DNA of 61,511 bases, from the NCBI GenBank assembly GCA_964646605.1, contig CAZYEX010000019.1, forward strand, positions 1 to 61,511. The letters are read 5' to 3'. The notes beneath the pieces are model-generated. The model saw only the letters and a list, made by a program, of their open reading frames with translations. It ran no database searches and had not been told where the DNA came from. The stretch comes from SBAX01 sp964646605. Its GTDB lineage: Bacteria > Planctomycetota > Phycisphaerae > UBA1845. Below are positions 27,068-34,442 of the stretch, in pieces. Position 1 is the first letter of the stretch. Every line of letters begins with the position of its first letter. The translations under genes and the position numbers were made by a program.

Positions 27068-27877
27068 ATGCCCATTCATCCCACCGCAATCGTCGATTCT
27101 CACGCGGAAGTGCATGACAGCGTCGTCGTCGGACCGTACTGCATCATCGAAGGCCACGTTCGCGTAGACGCGGGATGCCGGCTTTTCCACAACGTCTATC
27201 TGACCGGCTGGACGCACGTCGGGGAAAACTGCGAGCTCCACCCCGGTGTCATCGTCGGGCACTCTCCGCAGGACACGAAATACAAAGGCGAACGTAGCTA
27301 CTGCACGATCGGCCGCGGCACGATCCTCCGTGAGTATGTCACCATTCACCGCGGCACGGAGCCCGAGTCGAAAACCATCGTCGGCGAGGAGTGCTTCCTC
27401 CTGGGCGGCAGCCACGTGGCCCACAACTGCCGACTTGGACGGGGTGTCACCCTCATCAACGGCGTCTTGCTCGCCGGGCACGTGGAGATCGACGACGGGG
27501 CGACACTGGGCGGCGGGGCCGGTGTCCATCAATTTGTCCGCATCGGCGAGCTGGCGATGATCCCGGGCACCGGCCTGGTTCTCCAGGACGTGGTGCCTTT
27601 CGCCTTACTTGACCAGAGGGGGCGAGTCGCGGGTCTCAACCGCGTCGGCCTTCGACGTGCGGGGTTCTCGGGCGGGCAAGTCGCCGAAATCCGCGACGCA
27701 TACCGCCTCCTTTTTCAAGGCGAGGTCCCCTTCACGCAGCGACTCGAGCGTCTGACGTCGGTCGCCCAGTCGCCGGTTGTGCAGCGCCTCGTCGAGTTCG
27801 TCCGCGCCCCCTCGAAGCGCGGCCTCGCCGGTCGTTCCCGACGGGCCGCCACGGGTCACGCCGAATCGCTCGAGTGA
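27068..27877 (+). CDS. lpxA: UDP-N-acetylglucosamine O-acyltransferase
   Basis: LpxA transfers an acyl chain from acyl carrier protein to UDP-GlcNAc, the first step of lipid A synthesis, in the cytoplasm. The 269-residue product is a left-handed beta-helix of hexapeptide repeats (IHPTAIVDSHAEVHDSVVVG), with the family motifs HSPQDTKYKGE, REYVTIHRGT, the catalytic His in SHVAHNCRLG, and NRVGLRRAGFS at the start of the helical domain. ATG 27068 fits the family N-terminus. It implies an outer membrane with lipid A. No other lpx gene is in the window. Confidence 0.95.
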   Translation: MPIHPTAIVDSHAEVHDSVVVGPYCIIEGHVRVDAGCRLFHNVYLTGWTHVGENCELHPGVIVGHSPQDTKYKGERSYCTIGRGTILREYVTIHRGTEPESKTIVGEECFLLGGSHVAHNCRLGRGVTLINGVLLAGHVEIDDGATLGGGAGVHQFVRIGELAMIPGTGLVLQDVVPFALLDQRGRVAGLNRVGLRRAGFSGGQVAEIRDAYRLLFQGEVPFTQRLERLTSVAQSPVVQRLVEFVRAPSKRGLAGRSRRAATGHAESLE

Positions 27878-27906
27878 TCTGACGCACCAGCCAACCCCAC
27901 GCCCAA

Positions 27907-28180
27907 TTACTGCACGCAGTTCTCATACGACGGTCGCCCGCCGCCGCCCCAAGAAAGCCCCGTGGAAACGAGGTCCGCGGGCATGGTGTCCTTCTGCCAG
28001 CCAGGACCGCGTACGATGATGCAACGGTACTCGTCGAATCGACCGTCGCCGCCGAACGGGGAGCGCGGATACGACTCAAGTTGTTCGTTTCGGTAGTGCT
28101 CCGCGAAACCTTGGTGATCCTCCGTCCCCTCGATGTGGATCTTCTGCTGCTCGGCGTGGGAGTCCACGAACGCGCTCTTG
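27907..28180 (-). pseudogene. C-terminal remnant of a pseudopilin paralogue
   Basis: About 90 codons on the minus strand, ending in TAA at 27907-27909, are closely similar to the C-terminus of the intact pseudopilin next door: AFVDSHAEQQKIHIEG versus AFVDAHAEQQKIYIEG, and GPGWQKDTMPADL versus GPGWQKDTMPSDL. Similarity stops abruptly near 28180; upstream sequence in the same open frame shows no prepilin leader. This looks like one copy of a tandem duplication that lost its first two thirds. Confidence 0.82.
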
Positions 28181-28313
28181 GCGCAGCCGGACCCTGCGAC
28201 GCGGCCCCGTGCGACCACGGGTCCCGTCGTTCGCCGGATCGTCCTTGTTCTCGTTCGCCTTACGCGAGCGGCATGCCCAAAGGGCCTCCGACGACGACCG
28301 TCGAATCCGCCCT

Positions 28314-28395
28314 CCAAACCATACAACACGCGAGAGTCAAAAACGGCGGAGGAAAAAACGGGTTTTTTTGCGGCGGGAACATCCGCCCGATACGT
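28314..28395 (+). repeat. Interspersed repeat, copy 1 (A-tract/T-tract inverted repeat)
   Basis: The core reads CCCTCC, CAACACGCGAG, AAAAACGGCGGAGG, then a short inverted repeat AAAAAAC-ggg-TTTTTTT. It is about 70% similar by eye to copies at 29961-30052 (same strand) and 31840-31895 (opposite strand). Confidence 0.6.
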
Positions 28396-28511
28396 TGCGG
28401 AAAAGCATAACGGCGGCAGGCGGTCCGGGGGTCTCCGCGAACGGGTGACAAGTTTATGGCATTGCCATCGACCTGCATCCGCGCGAGACGAAGCGAAAGA
28501 ACGACGTCGGC

Positions 28512-28555
28512 AAAAAAACCCGAACCCCGCCGGCGCCCAAGCGCCGACGGGGTTC
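28512..28555 (-). terminator. Rho-independent terminator after pseudopilin
   Basis: Minus-strand stem GAACCCCGTCGGCGC (28555-28541), loop TTGG, GCGCCGGCGGGGTTC (28536-28522) with one imperfect pair, followed by CGGG and seven T (28518-28512). It lies about 60 bases after the stop of the gene at 28618. Confidence 0.9.
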
Positions 28556-28617
28556 GAATGGAGGAGCCGCTGTGGTCGGCGGGACGCCATGCGAGGCATC
28601 CCGCGTAGTGGACGGAT

Positions 28618-29730
28618 TTACGGGCTGGCCGGTTCCACGCAGCCTTCGTACGACGGTCGCCCGCCGCCGCCCCAAGTCAAACCGGTGATCAGTAGATCGG
28701 AGGGCATGGTATCCTTTTGCCAGCCCGGCCCGCGAACGATGATGCATTGGTACTGTTCGAAACTTCCCGGCGTCGGAGGCGGACCGGGGAACTGGGGATA
28801 CGACTCCAGCTGTTCGTTGCGATAATGCTCGGCGAATCCGTCGCGGTCTTCGCTGCCCTCGATGTAAATCTTCTGCTGCTCGGCGTGGGCATCCACGAAG
28901 GCGCGGTTAAAGGTCCAGTCCTTTCCGTGCCAACCGGTGAGCGCTTTGGTGGGACCGGGATCGACGCCCAGGCCGATAAACTCGCAACCGGTTAACTCCC
29001 GCCGGCACGACCAGGCCCAGCGCCCGATGTTCTCTTCGTAATAGATCGTCCGCGCCGGAGTCGGAACCCGCGACGTAGGTCGAAGGTAGGGCGAGTTGCT
29101 GTACATGAGCCCGCCCCCCGAGGATGAGATCATGAACACGTTGGCCGCGTAGCTGTTGCCGAAATGGTCGTACGACGAACGCTCACTGTGCTCCAGCCAG
29201 TCCTTACAATGCGCTCCGCGCGGCGGACCGTCGTCGCCCGGACACTTGAATAGGCCCAACTCCAACGTGGTGTCCAAACGCATCCCGATGCGGTTCGGAT
29301 CGGGATTCATGTAGTCTTTGAAACCGCCCTTGTAGAGGATGTCGTTCATCGGACGTGTCGCCGGCCCGAACCCCGCCTTCGTCCCATACTTGCTGTTGAG
29401 CGGATCGGCCGCCCCCGCCCAGGTGTCCCAACCGATTCCCGACTTCCCGCCCCACTCGTAGGCGCCCACGAACGTCGGTTCGGAGGACGGCTGGCTATAT
29501 TGCCCGGGATGAACGGGAATGCCCCAGCCCTGCGGGTCGTCCGCCTCGTACACTCGGCTGCTCGTCCCGATGTTCTTGATGTGCGACAAGCAGGTGTTCT
29601 GCTTGGCCTGCCGCCGCGCCGCCTCCAACGATGGCAGGAGGATGGCGATCAACAACGCAATGATGGCGATGACCACCAACAACTCGATCAGCGTAAACGC
29701 ACTCCGCGCCCCGAACCTTCGTGACCTCAT
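28618..29730 (-). CDS. Pseudopilin-like protein with prepilin leader and planctomycete C-terminus
   Basis: ATG 29730 is chosen (GGAG ten bases upstream; MRSRRFGARSAFTLIELL), giving 370 residues; ATG 29772 would add 14. The F|TLIE cleavage site and the helix LLVVIAIIALLIAILLPSLE are canonical. The C-terminal half contains DAHAEQQKIYIEG in the place of the H-x(n)-DG motif seen in the pseudopilin at 13.1 kb, then a conserved WQKDTMPSDLLITGL block shared with the truncated paralogue at 27.9 kb. The gene is followed by its own terminator. It is probably inner-membrane or pseudopilus-associated; function unknown. Confidence 0.88.
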   Translation of the reverse strand: MRSRRFGARSAFTLIELLVVIAIIALLIAILLPSLEAARRQAKQNTCLSHIKNIGTSSRVYEADDPQGWGIPVHPGQYSQPSSEPTFVGAYEWGGKSGIGWDTWAGAADPLNSKYGTKAGFGPATRPMNDILYKGGFKDYMNPDPNRIGMRLDTTLELGLFKCPGDDGPPRGAHCKDWLEHSERSSYDHFGNSYAANVFMISSSGGGLMYSNSPYLRPTSRVPTPARTIYYEENIGRWAWSCRRELTGCEFIGLGVDPGPTKALTGWHGKDWTFNRAFVDAHAEQQKIYIEGSEDRDGFAEHYRNEQLESYPQFPGPPPTPGSFEQYQCIIVRGPGWQKDTMPSDLLITGLTWGGGGRPSYEGCVEPASP

Positions 29731-30142
29731 AGAACTCGCACTCCACATGACCCAAATCCTCCCGATCGGCATGCGCTAGCCGCCGATCCTCACTCACTTC
29801 GCGCCGACAGTGGGACTTTAGCAATCCACACCGCCGCAGACCGCGAACCAGTTCCTTGTACCCAAACGCCGTACCGTGTGTCAACGAGCGCTGGTCCTCC
29901 TTCATCCTACCCAAGCCGCGTCCTGAAAGGGTCTAGCCCCAAACCCTTGTGGTCGCGCCAGCCCTCCGTATGAAACAACACGCAAGTTCCAAAAACGGCG
30001 GAAGAAAAACTAGATTTTTTCTTGGGCTGGACATTTGGCCCGCCGAGCGGAACCATTAACATGACAAGGGTCGGCGTTGCAGAGTTCGGCTGATGAATGT
30101 TCACTGCAATTTTTGTTCGGAATTGGGTCTGGTGGTCGTCGG
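29731..30142. other. Divergent intergenic region, pseudopilin and kinase
   Basis: This region should contain divergent promoters; none was clear enough to call. It includes repeat copy 2 (29961-30052). The frame of the kinase is open back to 30077 (TTG), but ATG 30143 fits the protein better. Confidence 0.5.
29961..30052 (+). repeat. Interspersed repeat, copy 2
   Basis: GCCCTCC, AACAACACGCAAG, AAAAACGGCGGAAG, then GAAAAA-ctag-ATTTTTTC and GGACATTTGGCCCG. It matches copy 1 in order and spacing and lies 90 bases before the kinase start. Confidence 0.6.
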
Positions 30143-31759
30143 ATGACCTGTACCCTCACAGAACAGGAGCTTTGGAGCGGGCTCGACCGGCAAGCGCCGG
30201 AGATCGCCGACCACCTGACCCGCTGCCCGCAGTGTCGTGGACGGGCGGAGCAATTCCAGGCCGGCATCGCGGCCGTGGCTGAGACTGCGAAACCGCGGAC
30301 CGCCCCGCTTCCGGCGCGGATCGGCTCGTACGCCATCCATCGCCGACTCGGCGAGGGCGGGATGGGGTTGGTGTACGAGGCCGAGCAGGACAATCCCAAG
30401 CGCCTGGTGGCCATCAAGGTCGTTCGCGGCGGGCGACACGTCGACGAATACCGGATTCGACTCTTCGAGCGTGAAGCGCAAACCTTGGGACGCCTCAAGC
30501 ACCCGGCCATCGCGGCGATCTATCACGGCGGGCAGACCGACGAAGGGCAGCACTACTTCGCGATGGAGTTGGTGCGCGGCGATCCGCTCACGCAGTACGT
30601 GCGCGAGCGAGCTGTTTCGCGCCGCGGGCGACTGGAACTTTTCCGCGACATCTGCCAGGCCATCAACTACGCCCACCTGCGCGGCGTGATTCACCGGGAC
30701 CTCAAGCCGACCAACATCCTGGTGGATGCGGAAGGGCGGCCGAAGATCCTGGACTTCGGACTCGCCCGCATCACCGACCCGGACGCATCGCTGGTCACCA
30801 CCACGCATGACATCGGACGGATCATGGGCACGCTGCCCTACATGAGCCCGGAGGAGGCTCGCGGCAACCCCGACGAGATCGACGTGCGCAGCGACGTGTA
30901 CTCGCTGGGGGTCATCCTCTATGAGTTGCTGACCGACCAGTTGCCCTACACGGTGCGGCGTACGGCGCTGCCCGAGGCCATCCGCGTCATCTGCCAGGAA
31001 GCGCCGCGACGACCGGGCAGTTTGGACCGTTCCCTGCGCGGCGATCTGGAAACGATCACCCTGAAGGCATTGGAGAAAGAGCCCGCACGGCGCTATCAAA
31101 GTGCGGCGGCGCTGGCCGAGGACGTCAACCGCTATCTGACGGATCAACCGATCTTGGCCCGGCCCGCGAGCATGCTCTATCAGGCACGCAAGTTGATCGC
31201 CCGCCACCGGCTCTTCTTTCTGGCCGCGGCAGCGATGGTCGTCGCGGTGTTCGCCGTCGCCGTCACCCTCGAACGGTTCGAGGGCGAACGTCGCGCCAGA
31301 ACCCAAGACCTGATCGATATGAATGTTCTGGCCGTCGCCCGTATGGAGAACATGCTCGCCGAGACCCTCCACGACCAGGGAAAACTGGACGCGGCCGAAC
31401 CGCGCTATCGAAACGCGCTGGCCGTCTACGGCCGGCTGCACCGCGACGACTACGCGGGCCCGAGCCTCCTGAAGCTCGCCTCGCTGCTCATCTCCCGCCC
31501 GCTCCGCGCCGACCGCGACAAGGCCCAAGACTACGAAGAGGCCGAGAGCGAGTTGCTCGAGGCCGTCGAGATCTTCCGCGCCCGCGGCGCCGCGGGACGG
31601 GAGCCGCTGCGCAGCGCGCTCCTGCTCTTGCAGACCCTCTATTCGCCCCAGCATTGGAACGACCGCGAAGAACTCGCCCGCATCGAGACCGAACTCAAGA
31701 ACCTCGACGCGTCGCTGAACGCCCAGCCCGGCCGCAACCCCCCGCCGCCCTCGAACTAG
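30143..31759 (+). CDS. Transmembrane Ser/Thr protein kinase (Hanks type) with TPR-like C-terminus
   Basis: ATG 30143 gives 538 residues. A short N-terminal domain with HLTRCPQCR resembles an anti-sigma-type zinc finger. The kinase domain follows from about residue 60: glycine loop LGEGGMGLVYEAEQ, VAIKVV lysine, catalytic HRDLKPTNILVD, DFGLA and MSPEEA in the activation segment, DVYSLGVILYELLT. A membrane helix (LFFLAAAAMVVAVFAVAV) separates it from an external TPR-like region (EPRYRNALAVYGRLHRDDY). All catalytic residues are present. Kinases of this layout are numerous in planctomycetes; targets are unknown. Confidence 0.93.
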   Translation: MTCTLTEQELWSGLDRQAPEIADHLTRCPQCRGRAEQFQAGIAAVAETAKPRTAPLPARIGSYAIHRRLGEGGMGLVYEAEQDNPKRLVAIKVVRGGRHVDEYRIRLFEREAQTLGRLKHPAIAAIYHGGQTDEGQHYFAMELVRGDPLTQYVRERAVSRRGRLELFRDICQAINYAHLRGVIHRDLKPTNILVDAEGRPKILDFGLARITDPDASLVTTTHDIGRIMGTLPYMSPEEARGNPDEIDVRSDVYSLGVILYELLTDQLPYTVRRTALPEAIRVICQEAPRRPGSLDRSLRGDLETITLKALEKEPARRYQSAAALAEDVNRYLTDQPILARPASMLYQARKLIARHRLFFLAAAAMVVAVFAVAVTLERFEGERRARTQDLIDMNVLAVARMENMLAETLHDQGKLDAAEPRYRNALAVYGRLHRDDYAGPSLLKLASLLISRPLRADRDKAQDYEEAESELLEAVEIFRARGAAGREPLRSALLLLQTLYSPQHWNDREELARIETELKNLDASLNAQPGRNPPPPSN

Positions 31760-31839
31760 TCAACGTCTGGACAGCTTTGGAACCAGACTCATGGGATGCG
31801 TGCTCGGCAGGCCACCCTCGCTGGTGATGCCGTGGAAAA

Positions 31840-31895
31840 ACGCACCCCACCGCCTGTTTTTCTTCCGTCGTTTTGCCTCCTCGCGTGTCTATAGT
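31840..31895 (-). repeat. Interspersed repeat, copy 3 (inverted orientation)
   Basis: On the minus strand: ACTATAGACACGCGAGG, AAAACGACGGAAG, then an inverted repeat GAAAAAC ... GTTTTTC with a 15-base loop. It is homologous to copies 1 and 2 but the loop is longer. It lies between the kinase and the beta-helix gene. Confidence 0.5.
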
Positions 31896-31919
31896 AAGGG
31901 AGAGACGGGGGTAGTTGTC

Positions 31920-33755
31920 ATGCGCGCAGAGGGTACATGTTTGTGGGTGGTTCGAGCGCTCGGGCGAGCCTACGTACCGCGCGTTTTGTTCGCGGTCATC
32001 CTCCTCGGGGTTGCCGCACCCACGCACGGGGACAGAGTCATCTTTGTCAAAGCGGACGCACAAGGTGAGTCCACCGGCACGAGTTGGACCCACGCTTACG
32101 TGGACTTACAGGAAGCTTTGGACGAAGCTAGGGTTGGTGGCGACGTTGGGACCGAAATCTGGATCGCCGCCGGAACCTACAAGCCAGACCGGGCAACAGG
32201 CGACCAAGCTTTAGCCTTCGAGTTGTTCGGAAGGGTGGGCCTTTACGGTGGTTTTGGAGCGTGGGAGGAATGCCGCGAAGAGCGTGATCCTGAGGGCAAC
32301 CTTACGATCTTGAGCGGGGACCTCAACGGCGACGACGACCCTGACGCCCAATCGACCAGCGATTGCTGTGACTGGCAATCCCGAGAGTGCAGCGATGAGA
32401 ACTGCTTGGCGGCGGTGGATTTGGCCGACGCGAGCTGCACCACGCGGTGGGATCAGAGCTGTAGCGCCTTGGCGGTTAGCCTGTGTTGCGAGCTATGTCG
32501 GCCGACGAGTTGCGACAACAGTTACAACGTTCTGCGAGCCACCGAACCGGGTTCGGCACCGGTGCTCGATGGGCTTACCCTCACCGCCGGCAAGGCCATG
32601 CTCTGGCCCGCCCATCCCTACGGCGGTGGACTGTTGAGCATCAACAGCAGTCCCTCCATCGTCGGGTGCAGGCTGGTGCGCAATGAAGCGTTTGCCGGGT
32701 CGGCGATGATCAGTGATGGGGGGACTCCCGTCCTCGAAAGATCGTCCTTCACGGACAATGGAAGGTTCGTGGTATCATGGGATGCGGTCCAGATTCGTTT
32801 TCCTGAAAAACCCCTATATCTGCGGCATCTGACGCTGGCCCGCAACGCGGGGGGTGGGTTGGGGCTGATCAGCGCCGACGCGATCATTGAGAATTCCACG
32901 ATCCGCGATACATTGGGCACCGGGTTGTCTTGCCATTCCTCGGATTGCACGGTTATCGACTCGCAGATCGTGGGAAGCAGCGACCATGGGATGTACGCGT
33001 ACGGATTCACGCGGATTATCAACAGCCAGTTCCTTCGGAACTCGTTCAAAGGGTTGTTCGCGGACGGCCCTACCTTCATCATCAATTCTGTGTTCGCCGG
33101 TAACACGGCGGGCTCTGCGGCAGCCGTCGACTCGAGACCCGGCGGCCTGTACGTGCTACATAGTGTTTTCTTCGGTAACACGGCGGATCTAATCGCAGGT
33201 ATTGGAGTCGGCGACGGGGGGGCGACGATCCGCAACTCGATATTCTGGGGCAACTCGGACAACACGGGTTTCACGGACCTTGCGCAATTCCGTGGCGCAA
33301 GCACTACGGTCATCAACGTGTCGAACAGCATCGTTCAGGGCTGGACGGGTTATTACGGTGGCGTTGGCAACAGCGGGGTCGATCCGTTGTTCGTGGACGC
33401 CGACGGGGCCGATGATATTGTCGGGACCGAGGATGATGACGTGCGCCTGTCACCCGATTCGCCGGCCATCAACGCCGGCGATCCCGATCCCGCAGGCTTG
33501 CCTGCCACCGACCTCGACGGCCACGCCCGGGTGCTCTGCGGCCGCGTGGACATCGGGGCCTACGAATTCGGCATCGGCGACTACAACTGCGACCGTACCG
33601 TGGACCTCATCGACTTCGCTTATTGGTCGGAATGCGCAACGGGTCCGCACAGCGGACCCTACGGTCCTGGATGTGAATCCTTCGACTTCGACGCCGACGG
33701 TGCCGTTGACCTCCTCGACTTCGCGGCCTTGCAGGTCACGTGGCCGCCGCCCTAA
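31920..33755 (+). CDS. Secreted right-handed beta-helix protein with C-terminal dockerin-like domain
   Basis: ATG 31920 gives 611 residues and a signal peptide (YVPRVLFAVILLGVAAPTHG). The N-terminal part (ESTGTSWTHAYVDLQEALDEA, then IWIAAGTYKPDRATGD) is the usual opening of parallel beta-helix surface proteins. A Cys-rich insert (CCDWQSRECSDENCLAAVDL) interrupts the helix near residue 150. Helix rungs follow (NSTIRD, NSIFWGNS, SNSIVQG). The C-terminus carries two EF-hand-like loops, DYNCDRTVDLIDFAYW and DFDADGAVDLLDFAAL, a dockerin-like pair. Extracellular attachment via the dockerin-like end is plausible. No catalytic site was seen. Confidence 0.85.
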   Translation: MRAEGTCLWVVRALGRAYVPRVLFAVILLGVAAPTHGDRVIFVKADAQGESTGTSWTHAYVDLQEALDEARVGGDVGTEIWIAAGTYKPDRATGDQALAFELFGRVGLYGGFGAWEECREERDPEGNLTILSGDLNGDDDPDAQSTSDCCDWQSRECSDENCLAAVDLADASCTTRWDQSCSALAVSLCCELCRPTSCDNSYNVLRATEPGSAPVLDGLTLTAGKAMLWPAHPYGGGLLSINSSPSIVGCRLVRNEAFAGSAMISDGGTPVLERSSFTDNGRFVVSWDAVQIRFPEKPLYLRHLTLARNAGGGLGLISADAIIENSTIRDTLGTGLSCHSSDCTVIDSQIVGSSDHGMYAYGFTRIINSQFLRNSFKGLFADGPTFIINSVFAGNTAGSAAAVDSRPGGLYVLHSVFFGNTADLIAGIGVGDGGATIRNSIFWGNSDNTGFTDLAQFRGASTTVINVSNSIVQGWTGYYGGVGNSGVDPLFVDADGADDIVGTEDDDVRLSPDSPAINAGDPDPAGLPATDLDGHARVLCGRVDIGAYEFGIGDYNCDRTVDLIDFAYWSECATGPHSGPYGPGCESFDFDADGAVDLLDFAALQVTWPPP

Positions 33756-34442
33756 TCCCGCGTTTATCCACCCCCTCCCCTCGGCCCCCGCCCCCCCTCA
33801 CGCCTCACCTCTCACCCGTCATGGGTCATTCATAATTGGTAAGTTTGGTCATCGGTCATTGGTAATTCGTCGTCCCCGATCGCTCCGCGATCATCCCCCC
33901 GCCGATCACCCCCCAAGTTATTCCCATGAAGTTCCCGTTCCCGGCTCGCCGCCCATCGCGGGAAGCGGACAGCGGAATTCGGAACCGCGACTGCCTGCCC
34001 GCCCGCCCTTTACGCCTCGCGTCAAGGGTTACGCGAAGCGTCAAGGGTGAAGGAGCGGTGTTGGTGGGGTGATGATTGGCGAACAGCAAAACGCGGAGAG
34101 TGGCCTCGATGTCATTCGTAACTAGTAATTGGTCATTGGCCGTTCGTCACTCCTAACTCGTAACTCGTCATTGGTAATTGGTCATGCGTAATCGGCAATT
34201 GGGACTCGGCAATCCGCAAGCCGTTTCGGCGTTTCTGCTTTCTGTGTTTTCCCTGCGTGCCTCCGTGCCTTCGTGCCTCTGTGCCTCCGCGGAAGAAAGC
34301 GCCCGCACGAAACGAACCCATCCAACCCCGCCCAGACCCCAGAAACGCGGTTGACGCGCCGAAAAATGGCTTCGTTTTCGCTCGAAAATGGCTTTTTCGG
34401 CGATATCAAACCCACCCGCCCAACCCGCCGAAAGACCATGCG
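33756..34442. repeat. Repeat-rich spacer with word-like and 8-bp tandem repeats
   Basis: No gene is supported in 687 bp. From 33828 to about 34200 the sequence is built from variants of a 9-11 base word (GGTCATTGGTAATTCGTC, TAACTCGTAACTCGTCATTGG, TAATTGGTCATTGG). At about 34254-34290 a unit TGCCTCCG/TGCCTTCG/TGCCTCTG is repeated four times in tandem. An inverted repeat follows at 34357-34402. Composition is less GC-rich than the flanking genes. Similar words occur at 5125-5298. Confidence 0.75.
34357..34402. repeat. Inverted repeat CGCCGAAAAA / TTTTTCGGCG
   Basis: Perfect 10-bp arms (34357-34366 and 34393-34402) enclose 26 bases that contain a direct repeat of AAAATGGCTT with the arms. The A/T-tract design resembles the three interspersed repeats at 28.3-31.9 kb. 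It could act as a bidirectional terminator; there is no gene ending just before it. Confidence 0.55.

Larger units (their letters stand above)
28181..28617. other. Spacer between pseudopilin remnant and intact pseudopilin
   Basis: No gene is supported. The spacer holds one copy of the A-tract/T-tract repeat (28314-28395) and the terminator of the intact pseudopilin (28512-28555). The open frame crossing it on the minus strand to 28599 is Arg-rich and not protein-like. Confidence 0.6.

Noticed and set aside
28133..28825. 230-codon plus-strand frame across the pseudopilin spacer
   Set aside because: It crosses a terminator, a repeat and the antisense of a real gene; Arg/Pro-rich.
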